Positions 6,726-15,185 of a DNA stretch of 64,000 nt are shown here, one piece after another. Each line of letters begins with the position of its first letter. The first letter of the stretch is position 1. The stretch is from JBFLXB01 sp964570625. GTDB taxonomy: Bacteria > Nitrospirota > Nitrospiria > 2-01-FULL-66-17. Below the pieces are notes generated by a model. That model saw only the letters and a list, made by a program, of their open reading frames with translations. It made no database searches and was not told the DNA's origin. The stretch is taken from the NCBI GenBank assembly GCA_964570625.1, contig CAZMYW010000002.1, positions 1-64,000 on the forward strand. The letters run 5' to 3'. The position numbers were made by a program, and so were the translations under genes.

Positions 6726-6844
6726 GAAAAAAAATCGCGCCTCGCCGAAAACTTCCTCGTGTGCGCGCGCGGCGCGCGCCCGCCGCCGCCGAGGGTCTTC
6801 GGAGGCAACTCCTTCCCGGGATTATTCGTTCGGGGCGCTCCGTC

Positions 6845-6874
6845 TTGACCCTCTTCTTGAGCGGGTGATAGAAT
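6845..6874 (+). promoter_or_regulatory. Promoter of pgpA-cinA-thpR operon
   Basis: TTGACC (6845-6850), 18-base spacer, TAGAAT (6869-6874). GCGGGTGAT (6861-6869) and ATCACCCGC (6873-6881) form a palindrome around the -10 box, a possible operator. Confidence 0.65.
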
Positions 6875-6949
6875 CACCCGCCTTGCGCGACGCTGCGAGG
6901 AGATGTCTGGCGCGGGTCCGAGCAACCTCCCGGAGCAAACAGCAACGCG

Positions 6950-7411
6950 GTGCAGGGACGATGGGCATGGTGGGTCGCCACGGTCGGCGGCGCGGGAACG
7001 GCGCCGTGGGCGCCCGGCACCGTCGGCAGTCTCGTGGGAGTCGCCCTGGGATGGGGCGCGGGACGTGTGCTGACGCCGTTCTGGTACCTCACGGGAACGG
7101 TCCTGCTGTTCGGACTGGGTGTCGCGGTCGCGACCCGGGTGGAACGGGCGGCCCATCACAAGGACCCGTCGGTCGTCGTGATCGACGAGGTGGTCGGCAT
7201 GTTGGTGGCGCTCTTCGCCTTGCCGCTCCAAGCCGCCGACGTGTTGGCGGCCTTTCTCTGTTTTCGAGTGTTCGATATTGCGAAGCCGTTTCCGCTCCGC
7301 CGCCTCGAAGCGGCGCCCGGTGGGTGGGGCATCATGCTCGACGACCTCGTCGCGGGACTCTATACCAACGTGCTCATCCGGGTGGGACTGTGGGTGATGG
7401 GGGGAGTCTGA
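6950..7411 (+). CDS. pgpA: Phosphatidylglycerophosphatase A
   Basis: 153 residues. It dephosphorylates phosphatidylglycerol phosphate in the inner membrane, the last step of phosphatidylglycerol synthesis. Family motifs are present: GTAPWAPGTVGSL near the N-terminus, HKDPSVVVIDEVVGM (the acidic metal-binding region) near residue 68, and FRVFDIAKPFPLRRLE with GGWGIMLDDLVAG towards the C-terminus. Four hydrophobic segments fit a membrane protein. The start is GTG with GGAG about 12 bases upstream. It is the first gene after the promoter at 6845-6874, and its end overlaps cinA by 22 bases. Confidence 0.9.
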   Translation: MQGRWAWWVATVGGAGTAPWAPGTVGSLVGVALGWGAGRVLTPFWYLTGTVLLFGLGVAVATRVERAAHHKDPSVVVIDEVVGMLVALFALPLQAADVLAAFLCFRVFDIAKPFPLRRLEAAPGGWGIMLDDLVAGLYTNVLIRVGLWVMGGV

Positions 7412-8640
7412 AGGCCGAGCTCATTGCCGTCGGCACCGAGTTGCTGTGGGGCGACCGGGTGGACACGAATACCGTGACGCTCTCGGATGCCCTGGCGTCG
7501 CACGGCATTCAGGTATGGGCCAAGACCGTGGTGGGCGACGACGAGGAGACGCTTGCGCGGGCGGTGTCGGATGCCCTGGCGCGGGCTTCGCTGGTCATCG
7601 TGACCGGGGGGCTTGGGCTGACGCACGACGACATCACCACCCGCGTGGTGGCCAAGGTGACGGGGCGTGACTTGGCGCTGCGGGAGGACGCGAGGGCGGA
7701 TGTCCAGGCCGCGTACCGTCGCCGGGGACGTGAGGCGCCGCCCGCAAGCGAGCGCCTAGCCCTACTGCCCGCGCGCGCGGAGGTCCTGCACAATCCCGTC
7801 GGCATCGCTCCCGGTTTTCGGTTGACGGAGGGCGGGGTGCACCTGGTGGCGCTGCCCGGCGTGCCCGCGGAGATGCGGGCGATATTCGACGCGGCCGTGG
7901 TCCCGTGGCTCGATGGCTTGACCGGTATGACCGCGTCGATCCTTCGGCGCACGGTGCATACGTTCGGATTGAGCGAATCGGAGGTGGATCAGCGTTTGTC
8001 GGATCTGTTTCGAAACGCGGAGTGCGAAACGGGGATGTTGGCGTCCCCCAAAGGGGTGGAGATCCGGTTGCGGGCCACGGGCGGGCTCCGGTCGCGCGAG
8101 GCGGTCGAGGGTCTTGTTGCGGCCATCACGCGCCAGTTAGGCGACGCGGTGTACGCACTCGACGGGCAGTCCATGGAAGCGGTGGTGGGAAATGTGTTGC
8201 TGGCCAAGGGGTGGACGCTGGCGGTCGCGGAGTCGTGCACCGGAGGGCTGGTGGGGCATCGTGTGACCGAGGTGCCGGGCAGCTCCCGGTATTTTGTCGG
8301 TGGATGGGTCACGTACGCCAATGACGCCAAGATGCAGTGGCTGGGCGTGGATCAGGGGTCCTTGGTGGCCCACGGCGCGGTGAGCGAGCCGGTGGCGGCG
8401 CTGATGGCAGAAGGTGCGCGCCAACGCGCGGGCAGCGACATCGGCCTGGCCCTGACCGGCATCGCGGGTCCCGACGGAGGCACGCCCGAGAAACCGGTTG
8501 GGACCGTGTTCGTCGGGCTGGCTACCACTCGGGGCACGGAAACTAGTCGGTGGCGGTTCACGGGTTCGCGCTCGGACACCAAGTTTGCGTTTTCGCAGTT
8601 CGGGCTGAACGTGGTCCGACGACTCGTCGCGCACGGGTGA
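7390..8640 (+). CDS. cinA: CinA: MocF-like domain plus nicotinamide-nucleotide amidase
   Basis: About 416 residues from the GTG at 7390; the preceding frame is read by pgpA. The N-terminal MocF-like domain (residues about 7-170) contains GTELLWGDRVDTNT and TGGLGLTHDDIT, associated with ADP-ribose pyrophosphatase activity in CinA. The C-terminal PncC-type domain (about 255-410) has VAESCTGGLVGHRVTEVPGS, YFVGGWVTYAN and ALTGIAGPDGGTPEKPVGTVFVG. It deamidates nicotinamide mononucleotide in the pyridine nucleotide salvage cycle. cinA near recA is a common arrangement. Its stop overlaps the thpR start as GTGA. Confidence 0.92.
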   Translation: MGDGGSLKAELIAVGTELLWGDRVDTNTVTLSDALASHGIQVWAKTVVGDDEETLARAVSDALARASLVIVTGGLGLTHDDITTRVVAKVTGRDLALREDARADVQAAYRRRGREAPPASERLALLPARAEVLHNPVGIAPGFRLTEGGVHLVALPGVPAEMRAIFDAAVVPWLDGLTGMTASILRRTVHTFGLSESEVDQRLSDLFRNAECETGMLASPKGVEIRLRATGGLRSREAVEGLVAAITRQLGDAVYALDGQSMEAVVGNVLLAKGWTLAVAESCTGGLVGHRVTEVPGSSRYFVGGWVTYANDAKMQWLGVDQGSLVAHGAVSEPVAALMAEGARQRAGSDIGLALTGIAGPDGGTPEKPVGTVFVGLATTRGTETSRWRFTGSRSDTKFAFSQFGLNVVRRLVAHG

Positions 8641-9269
8641 CATCCGGAGGCGACGCGCGTCCGCCAACGGGTGCGAGCGACGCGTTGCGCAGCTTCGTGG
8701 CCGTGCGCGTCCCGGATATATGGGTGGCCGGGATCGCGGCGCTAAGCGAACGGCTGAATCGTGCCGCCGTGGGGTTACGGTGGATACAGGCTGAGGGTGC
8801 CCACGTCACCCTGGCGTTTCTTGGACACATCGCGCGGGCCCGCGTTCCCGCCGTTGTCGGGAAACTGGGCCAGGCAGCGCGTGCGTGCACGCCCTGCCTG
8901 GTGAACACGGGCGGCATCGGCGTGTTTCCGCATCCCGGGCGTGCCGCCGTGTTGTGGCTGGGAGTTCAGGACCCCTCGGGTGGATTGGGCCGGTTGCAGC
9001 GTCTGGTCGTCAACGCACTGTCGGATGAAGGGTTGACACCCGAGGCGCGCGTGTTTCATCCTCACGTGACCCTGGGGCGGTGGCGTACACCGCCTCCCAG
9101 GTCCATGGTGGACGCGTTGCTGGCAGCCCCGTTGCCGGCGGAGTTGGCTGGAGCCGGTGGAGCGTGGACTGTGACCCAGGTGGATTTGATGGAAAGCCAA
9201 TTGACCGCACAGGGGTCGGTCTATACGGTTCTGGAGATGTTGCCGCTCAAGGGTACCGCGTCGAGTTGA
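8637..9269 (+). CDS. thpR: RNA 2',3'-cyclic phosphodiesterase
   Basis: About 210 residues, a 2H phosphoesterase. The two HxT motifs are in HVTLAFLGH and FHPHVTLGRW, about 85 residues apart, and their histidines and threonines form the active site. The start chosen is the GTG at 8637, which overlaps the cinA stop codon as GTGA, a coupling seen several times in this window. A TTG at 8685 would give an N-terminus closer to typical ThpR (SFVAVRVPD). It hydrolyses 2',3'-cyclic phosphate ends of RNA or acts as a 2'-5' ligase in vitro. Last gene of the pgpA operon. Confidence 0.85.
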   Translation: MTSGGDARPPTGASDALRSFVAVRVPDIWVAGIAALSERLNRAAVGLRWIQAEGAHVTLAFLGHIARARVPAVVGKLGQAARACTPCLVNTGGIGVFPHPGRAAVLWLGVQDPSGGLGRLQRLVVNALSDEGLTPEARVFHPHVTLGRWRTPPPRSMVDALLAAPLPAELAGAGGAWTVTQVDLMESQLTAQGSVYTVLEMLPLKGTASS

Positions 9270-9314
9270 ACACGACAGCGTCATGGAGTGCGACGGAGCA
9301 GTGGATTTTGTCAG

Positions 9315-9351
9315 CGCGTTCAGCAACGCGCCAGATGTCCCCTTCGGGGAC
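9315..9351 (+). terminator. Tandem hairpins after thpR
   Basis: CGCGTT (9315-9320) pairs with AACGCG (9325-9330). GTCCCC (9337-9342) pairs with GGGGAC (9346-9351) across a TTC loop. A T-rich stretch (TTTAGATTTTT) begins only about ten bases later, so termination would be imperfect or may need the second hairpin. Confidence 0.45.
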
Positions 9352-9360
9352 TTCCAGCAT

Positions 9361-9481
9361 TTAGATTTTTGAAGGTAGGTCGCAAGGCAGAGTGAGCGTC
9401 CGCACCGCAGCATACTAAGTCGTACGTGAGGAGCGGACGCGCAGCGACAACGCAGCAGATGGCCGTTGATGGACGCGCTCC
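9361..9481 (-). repeat. Interspersed palindromic repeat, copy B (inverted)
   Basis: Read on the minus strand it shows GGCCATCTGCTGCGTTG (9464-9448) followed by CGCTGCGCGTCCGCTCC, CACGTACG and an AGTATGCT segment, in the same order as copies A and C. Its left terminus is degenerate (GGAGCGCGTCC) and its right end has diverged. It fills the space directly upstream of the recA ribosome binding site. Confidence 0.75.
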
Positions 9482-9497
9482 CCAGGAGGAATCGGCG

Positions 9498-10547
9498 ATG
9501 ATCGCAAAAGACAAGGAACAGCAGGGCAACCGGATGAAGGCGCTGGATTTGGCGCTGGCGCAGATCGAGAAGCAATTCGGGAAGGGCACCATCATGCGTC
9601 TGGGCGCGGACGGGGCGGTGATCGAGATCTCCGTGATCCCCTCGGGGTCCTTGGGGCTCGATATCGCTCTGGGCATCGGGGGGCTGCCGCGAGGCCGGAT
9701 CGTGGAAATTTTCGGTCCCGAGTCGTCGGGAAAAACCACGCTCTCGCTGCAAGCGGTCGCCGCGGCGCAGGCTGAGGGGGGCGTGGCGGCGTTTATCGAC
9801 GCGGAACACGCGCTGGACCTGGCGTACGCCAAGAAACTCGGCGTGAAGGCCGACGACTTGTTGGTCTCGCAACCGGATACCGGGGAGCAGGCGCTAGAAA
9901 TTACGGAAACACTGGTGCGCAGCGGCGCGCTCGACGTGGTGGTGGTGGACTCGGTGGCCGCCCTGGTACCCCGTGCTGAATTGGAGGGCGAGATGGGCGA
10001 CTCGCACATGGGGCTGCAAGCCCGCCTCATGTCGCAGGCCATGCGTAAGCTCACGGCCGCGATCAGTAAATCGCACACCACGGTCATTTTCATCAACCAG
10101 ATCCGGATGAAGATCGGCGTGATGTTCGGGAATCCTGAGACCACCACTGGCGGCAACGCGCTCAAATTCTACGCATCGATCCGCCTGGACATCCGGCGCA
10201 CTGATGCGCTCAAGGAGGGGCAGGAGGTGGTGGGCAGCCGTGTGCGCGTGAAAGTCGTCAAGAACAAGATGGCGCCGCCGTTCCGTCAGGCTGAGTTTGA
10301 TATCATGTTCAATGAAGGCATTTCGCGGCTGGGGGAGATGATCGACCTGGGGGTTGAAAAAGGAATCGTTGAAAAGAGCGGGGCCTGGTATGCTTACAAG
10401 GGTGACCGGATCGGACAGGGACGCGAGAACGCGAAGCAATTTCTGCGAGAACAGGCCTCGGTGGCGAAAGAAATCGAAGGCCGCATCCGGGAAGCCTACG
10501 GCCTGAACCCGCGCGAGCCAGGACTTCCCAAGGGAGCTGAGACGTGA
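9498..10547 (+). CDS. recA: Recombinase RecA
   Basis: 349 residues. It forms ATP-dependent filaments on single-stranded DNA for homologous recombination and stimulates LexA-type self-cleavage. Walker A is GPESSGKT (near residue 69), Walker B is VVVVDSVAAL (near 144), and INQIRMKIGVMFGNPETTTGG is the L2 DNA-binding region. The ATG at 9498 is chosen because AGGAGGA precedes it by seven bases; upstream in-frame codons lie in the repeat element. No LexA box is visible upstream. Its stop overlaps the pilT start as GTGA, so recA, pilT and alaS are co-translated. Confidence 0.97.
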   Translation: MIAKDKEQQGNRMKALDLALAQIEKQFGKGTIMRLGADGAVIEISVIPSGSLGLDIALGIGGLPRGRIVEIFGPESSGKTTLSLQAVAAAQAEGGVAAFIDAEHALDLAYAKKLGVKADDLLVSQPDTGEQALEITETLVRSGALDVVVVDSVAALVPRAELEGEMGDSHMGLQARLMSQAMRKLTAAISKSHTTVIFINQIRMKIGVMFGNPETTTGGNALKFYASIRLDIRRTDALKEGQEVVGSRVRVKVVKNKMAPPFRQAEFDIMFNEGISRLGEMIDLGVEKGIVEKSGAWYAYKGDRIGQGRENAKQFLREQASVAKEIEGRIREAYGLNPREPGLPKGAET

Positions 10548-11704
10548 GCCTCAACATCGACGAGTTGCTGAAGGCGGCGGTGGCCAAGCGGGGATCCGAC
10601 CTCCATCTCAAGGTGGGGAGTCCACCGACCGTGAGGGTCGACGGGCACCTCGAACCCCTGGATCCCACGGTCCGCCTCACGCAAGAGGACGCGGTGGCGG
10701 TGGCGTTTTCGATCATGAACAATACCCAGAAGCAGCGATTTAAGGAGAAATCAGAAATCGACCTGGCCTATAGCGCGCCGGGCCTGGGGCGGTTCCGCGT
10801 CAACCTCTACCAGCAGCGCGGCACGGTGAACATGGTGTTTCGATCTGTTCCCACCAAGATTCTGACGTTTCAAGATCTGCACTTACCCGCGGTGATCGAA
10901 AAACTGGCCGCTGAAACGCGCGGACTGATCCTGGTCACCGGGACCACCGGAAGCGGCAAGTCGACCACCCTGGCCGCGATCATCGATCACATCAATCGCA
11001 GCCGGACGGAAAACGTCATCACGATCGAAGATCCGATCGAGTTCTTGCACCGGGACCGCAAGTGTCTGGTCAGCCAACGGGAGATCGGCGCGGACACCGA
11101 GTCGTTCAGCGTGGCGCTGCGCTCCGCCCTCCGCCAAGATCCGGACGTCATTCTGGTCGGCGAGATGCGGGACTTCGAAACGATCTCGACCGCGCTGATT
11201 GCCGCTGAAACCGGGCATCTGGTGCTCAGCACCCTTCACACGGTCGACGCGACCGAAACCGTCAACCGGATCATCTCGGTGTTCCCGCCCTACCAACAGA
11301 AACAGGTGCGGTTGCAGTTGGCGGCGATTATCAAAGGCGTGGTCTCCCAGCGATTGGTGCCGCGGATCGACGGACAGGGCCGCGTGCCCGCAGTGGAGGT
11401 CATGGTGGCCACCCAAACGATCCGCGAGTGCGTGATCGATCCGGACAAGACCAGGCGCATTCACGACGTCATCACCGCGGGGACGTCCCAGTACGGCATG
11501 CAAACCTTCGATCAATCGTTGGCGCAGCTCTGTCGTGAGAAATTGATCTCGTACGAAGAGGCGTTGCGCTGGTGCTCCAACCCCGATGACTTCGCGCTCA
11601 AGATGAAGGGCGTGCAATCCACCGGCGACCTCACCTGGGAAACCGACAAGCCCGCGGCGCCCGAGCCGTCGCCTGCGTTCAAGATCGAACGGTTCGGTCA
11701 GTGA
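10544..11704 (+). CDS. pilT: Twitching motility ATPase PilT
   Basis: 386 residues, the hexameric ATPase that drives retraction of type IV pili at the inner face of the cytoplasmic membrane. An N-terminal PAS-like domain (1-100) precedes Walker A GTTGSGKS near residue 133. The Asp box (ITIEDPIEFLH), Walker B (DVILVGEMRD) and His box (HLVLSTLHTVDA) follow. A Pro-rich tail of about 30 residues extends past the usual end. The GTG start overlaps recA. No other pilus gene is in the window, so pili are encoded elsewhere or the gene is a PilT/PilU paralogue. Confidence 0.93.
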   Translation: MSLNIDELLKAAVAKRGSDLHLKVGSPPTVRVDGHLEPLDPTVRLTQEDAVAVAFSIMNNTQKQRFKEKSEIDLAYSAPGLGRFRVNLYQQRGTVNMVFRSVPTKILTFQDLHLPAVIEKLAAETRGLILVTGTTGSGKSTTLAAIIDHINRSRTENVITIEDPIEFLHRDRKCLVSQREIGADTESFSVALRSALRQDPDVILVGEMRDFETISTALIAAETGHLVLSTLHTVDATETVNRIISVFPPYQQKQVRLQLAAIIKGVVSQRLVPRIDGQGRVPAVEVMVATQTIRECVIDPDKTRRIHDVITAGTSQYGMQTFDQSLAQLCREKLISYEEALRWCSNPDDFALKMKGVQSTGDLTWETDKPAAPEPSPAFKIERFGQ

Positions 11705-14358
11705 ACGCCCACGATATCCGCCGCGCGTTCTGCGACTTCTTCGTCACGCGGCACGGCCACACGCTGGTCCCCAGCGCCTCGCTGATCCCCGCTCAGGACC
11801 CGACCCTGTTGTTCACCAACGCGGGGATGGTGCAGTTCAAGCAGACGTTCCTGGGCGAAGAGCCGCGGTCGTACACACGCGCGGTGTCCGTCCAGAAGTG
11901 CGTCCGCGCCGGGGGCAAACACAACGACCTCGAAAACGTGGGTTACACCGGTCGGCATCACACGTTTTTCGAGATGCTAGGCAACTTTTCCTTTGGCGAC
12001 TACTTCAAGGAAGGCGCGATCCGGATGGGGTGGGAATTCGTCACCGACGTGCTCAAATTTCCCGCCGACCGGTTGTGGGTCACCGTGTTCCGAGAGGACG
12101 ACGAGGCGGCGCGGTTGTGGCGCGACGCCGTGGGGGTGCCCGTCGAGCGCATCGTGCGCCTGGGCGAAAAGGACAACTTCTGGCAGATGGGCGACACCGG
12201 CCCCTGCGGTCCCTGTTCGGAGATTTACGTTGATCAAGGTGCGCAGGTCGGATGCAACAAACCCACGTGCGGCGTGGGCTGCGACTGCGATCGGTATCTG
12301 GAGATCTGGAACCTCGTGTTCATGCAGTACAACCGCGACGCCTCGGGCACCCTGTCGCCGCTGCCGCGTCCCAGCATCGATACCGGCATGGGGCTGGAGC
12401 GCGTGGCCGCAGTCACGCAAGGCGTGTTGAGCAACTACGACAGCGATATGTTCCGGCCGCTGCTGGCCGCGATCGGCCGCGCGTGCGGGCGAACATACGG
12501 TCACGACACGGCGACCGATGTCTCCATGCGCGTGATCGCCGATCATCTCCGCGCGCTTACGTTTTTGCTGGCGGACGGCGTACTCCCCGCGAATGACGGG
12601 CGGGGGTACGTGGTGCGCCGCGTGCTGCGGCGGGCCGCGCGGCACGGCAAACTGCTCGGATTCGAAGCCCCCTTTCTCCACGAGTTGGCCGACGCCGTGG
12701 TCACGCAGATGCAGGACGCGTATCCGGAGCTGGCGCGCAACCGGCAGGCCATTGCGCGCACCTTGTTGGCCGAAGAGGAACGCTTCGCCCAAACGCTCAG
12801 CCACGGGATGACCATCCTCTCCGGTCTGGTCGAGCGGGCCAAGGCTTCGCGGGAGCGGGTGTTGGTCGGGACCGACCTCTTCAAGCTCTACGACACGTAC
12901 GGGTTCCCGATGGATCTGATCGCGGACGTGGCCAAGGAACAAGGGGTGGCGCTGGACGAGTTGGGATTCTCGGCGGCGATGGACGAACAGCGGGAACGCG
13001 CCAGGGCGGCGGGAGGATTCGAGGCCGAGCGCGTGCAGGCGATTTACAAGGACACGCTCGACCAAACCGGAGTCACCACGTTCGTCGGCGACGACGCGCT
13101 CGACGCCGATGTCCGCGTGCTCGCGATCCTCAAAGACGGCGCGCGGGTGCGCGAGGCCCGAGAGGGCGAATCCGTCGAGCTCGTGTTCGATCAGACCCCT
13201 TACTACGGCGAGGGCGGAGGCCAGCTCGGCGACCAGGGCGAGTTGGAAAGCCCGAACGCGGACGTCCAGATTCGCGACACCGTGATTCCCGTCAAGGGGC
13301 TCCTCGTGCACGCCGCGACGATTCGGCGCGGGCGGCTAACAGAAGGAGACCGCTACCGGGCGACGGTCAACCACCGGGCGCGCCAGGCCTCTTCGAATCA
13401 CCACACCGGGACACACCTCATTCACGCCACGCTGCGCGAGGTGCTCGGCGATCATGTCAAACAAGCGGGATCTCTGGTGGCGCCGGATCGTCTGCGGTTC
13501 GATTTTCATCACTTCGCGCCGCTGTCGGCCCGGGAGATGGAGCGTGTCGAGCAGGAGGTCAATCGCCGTATTCAGGAAGATCACCGTGTGGACAAGGCGT
13601 GGATGTCGCAACGCGAGGCGCTTGCCAGCGGGGCGCTGGCGTTTTTCGGAGAAAAATACGGGGACCGTGTGCGGGTCGTGTCGATCGGCTCGTTCAGCAA
13701 AGAATTGTGCGGTGGCACTCACACGCGGGACACCGGAGAGCTGGGAGTGTTGAAGATCATGCGCGAGGGCGGCGTCGCCGCCGGCGTCCGGCGGATCGAA
13801 GCCGTGGCCGGCGAGCCCGCGTACCTGGCGATCAAACAAGACGCCAACGATCTTGCCGAGATCTCGGCGCTGCTCAAGGTGCAGCCCCAGGAGGCAGTCT
13901 CCAAGGCGCGTAAACTCGTCGAGGCGTTGCGGGCGCGCGAGCGGGAGGTCGAACAACTCAAGGCGCGCCTGGCTGGCGGAGGGAGTCACGCCGCTACACC
14001 CGATACCGGCGCTTTGAATATCGTGGGGGTCACGGTGGTAGTGCGACGGACCGACGGTTTGGAGGCCAAAGACCTTCGTTCCGCTGCGGATCGGATCCGC
14101 GAACAGATCAAGTCGGGCTTGGTGGTACTGGGATCGGTCACCGAGGGGAAGGTGAACCTGATCGCGGCGGTCACACCGGACCTCGCGAAGCGCTTCCACG
14201 CCGGCAACTTGGTCCGGGCGGTGGCTGACCTGATCGGTGGTTCCGGCGGGGGGAACGCGACCATGGGGCAGGCCGGAGGGCGTGAGCCGGCAGCGCTCGA
14301 CGCGGCGCTCGCGCGCGTGCACGAACTGGTGGAAGCCGCCGCGAAGAAGGCTCCGTAG
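11701..14358 (+). CDS. alaS: Alanyl-tRNA synthetase
   Basis: 885 residues, full length. The class II catalytic core is N-terminal (motif 1 around FTNAGMVQFKQTF; VGYTGRHHTFFEMLGNFSFGDYFKE). The editing domain has the zinc-site pair HTGTHL and CGGTHTRDTG, which clears Ser and Gly from tRNA-Ala. The C-terminal DHHA1 domain ends with GGSGGGNATMGQAGG. It starts at a GTG that overlaps the pilT stop codon. Expression therefore seems to depend on the recA-pilT transcript; no internal promoter was seen. Confidence 0.96.
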   Translation: MNAHDIRRAFCDFFVTRHGHTLVPSASLIPAQDPTLLFTNAGMVQFKQTFLGEEPRSYTRAVSVQKCVRAGGKHNDLENVGYTGRHHTFFEMLGNFSFGDYFKEGAIRMGWEFVTDVLKFPADRLWVTVFREDDEAARLWRDAVGVPVERIVRLGEKDNFWQMGDTGPCGPCSEIYVDQGAQVGCNKPTCGVGCDCDRYLEIWNLVFMQYNRDASGTLSPLPRPSIDTGMGLERVAAVTQGVLSNYDSDMFRPLLAAIGRACGRTYGHDTATDVSMRVIADHLRALTFLLADGVLPANDGRGYVVRRVLRRAARHGKLLGFEAPFLHELADAVVTQMQDAYPELARNRQAIARTLLAEEERFAQTLSHGMTILSGLVERAKASRERVLVGTDLFKLYDTYGFPMDLIADVAKEQGVALDELGFSAAMDEQRERARAAGGFEAERVQAIYKDTLDQTGVTTFVGDDALDADVRVLAILKDGARVREAREGESVELVFDQTPYYGEGGGQLGDQGELESPNADVQIRDTVIPVKGLLVHAATIRRGRLTEGDRYRATVNHRARQASSNHHTGTHLIHATLREVLGDHVKQAGSLVAPDRLRFDFHHFAPLSAREMERVEQEVNRRIQEDHRVDKAWMSQREALASGALAFFGEKYGDRVRVVSIGSFSKELCGGTHTRDTGELGVLKIMREGGVAAGVRRIEAVAGEPAYLAIKQDANDLAEISALLKVQPQEAVSKARKLVEALRAREREVEQLKARLAGGGSHAATPDTGALNIVGVTVVVRRTDGLEAKDLRSAADRIREQIKSGLVVLGSVTEGKVNLIAAVTPDLAKRFHAGNLVRAVADLIGGSGGGNATMGQAGGREPAALDAALARVHELVEAAAKKAP

Positions 14359-14376
14359 TCCCTGTCGAGGAGGTCG

Positions 14377-14679
14377 ATGATGTATGGCTTGGTGAAAAAA
14401 GCGGTGCTGGCGGGACTGGGTGTCCGGGCCAAGGTCAATGAAGTGGTTGACGAACTGGTCAAGAAGGGCGAGGGTGCCCAGGACCAGCCGTCGCTCAGGG
14501 TTCGAGAGTTCGTGGCGTCGTGTGAACAGTCCGCGCGCGGCGCGGAGCGGTTGGTGAAAGAGGGGGTGGACGCGGTCGCCAAGGTGGTGCGGACGACGGG
14601 CCGGACCGATCTCGACGCACTCGAGCGAAAATTGCAGGAACTCTCCCAACAGGTCGAGGCGCTGTCGCGCAAATCGTAA
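14377..14679 (+). CDS. Small helical phasin-like protein
   Basis: 100 residues. The N-terminal part has an amphipathic helix (LVKKAVLAGLGVRAKVNEVVDELVKKG). The C-terminal third is a probable coiled coil (LDALERKLQELSQQVEALSRKS). Size and layout resemble phasin or PhaF-like proteins that coat polyhydroxyalkanoate granules or assist folding. That is a resemblance only, since no polymer synthesis gene is nearby. AGGAGG stands about seven bases before the ATG. It is placed 18 bases after alaS and 8 before ruvX, so it is probably in the same operon. Confidence 0.65.
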   Translation: MMYGLVKKAVLAGLGVRAKVNEVVDELVKKGEGAQDQPSLRVREFVASCEQSARGAERLVKEGVDAVAKVVRTTGRTDLDALERKLQELSQQVEALSRKS

Positions 14680-14687
14680 CCCCACGC

Positions 14688-15155
14688 ATGACCCTTACCG
14701 TGACCTCCCCTTCGCGAGTCCGTCGCTTGCTGGCCCTGGACGTCGGAGACCGACGTATCGGGATTGCGGTGAGCGACGAGTTAGGACTCACGGCGCAAGG
14801 TGTCACCACCCTCCATCGTAAATCGTGGGCCGCGGACCTGGCGGAAATTGCGCGGTTGGTCGAGGCGTGGAGCGCCGAAGCGGTCGTGGTGGGCTGGCCC
14901 CTGACGCTTGAGGGCACGGTCGGCCCGCGAACGCAGGCCGTTCAGGCGTTCATCACACGGTTGGAGTCGGCGGTTGACGCGCCGATTGTGACCTGGGACG
15001 AGCGGTTTTCGACCGTTGCCGCCGAGCGGGTGCTGCTCGAGGCGGATCTCTCGCGCGCAAGGCGCAAACAGGTGATCGACAAGACGGCCGCGGTGGTGAT
15101 CCTGCAGCATTATCTCGACGCGCGGCAGGTCCGGGAATCTGATGGCCGTTCGTGA
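14688..15155 (+). CDS. ruvX: YqgF-type Holliday junction resolvase / pre-16S rRNA nuclease
   Basis: 155 residues with the RNase H-like fold of the YqgF family. LALDVGDRRIGIAVSDE carries the first catalytic Asp, AEAVVVGWPLTLEGTVGPRTQAV the second strand, and VTWDERFSTVAAERVL then KQVIDKTAAVVILQHYLD the remaining acidic residues. YqgF proteins process the 5' end of 16S rRNA, and a role in resolving junctions has also been proposed. The alaS-ruvX-mltG order is common in bacteria. The ATG is used, with a possible later GTG. Confidence 0.92.
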   Translation: MTLTVTSPSRVRRLLALDVGDRRIGIAVSDELGLTAQGVTTLHRKSWAADLAEIARLVEAWSAEAVVVGWPLTLEGTVGPRTQAVQAFITRLESAVDAPIVTWDERFSTVAAERVLLEADLSRARRKQVIDKTAAVVILQHYLDARQVRESDGRS

Positions 15156-15185
15156 CGCCGCATCCACACTGAAGGGGAGTTTTCG

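Noticed and set aside
9270..9497. LexA/SOS box before recA
   Set aside because: Neither CTG-N10-CAG-type nor GAAC-N4-GTTC-type palindromes of convincing quality were seen.
11977..13311. Long open frame antisense to alaS (and similar ones antisense to the histidine kinase at 37608-38930 and groEL at 57255-59159)
   Set aside because: These mirror real genes in a GC-rich genome, have no domain signature and no start signals.
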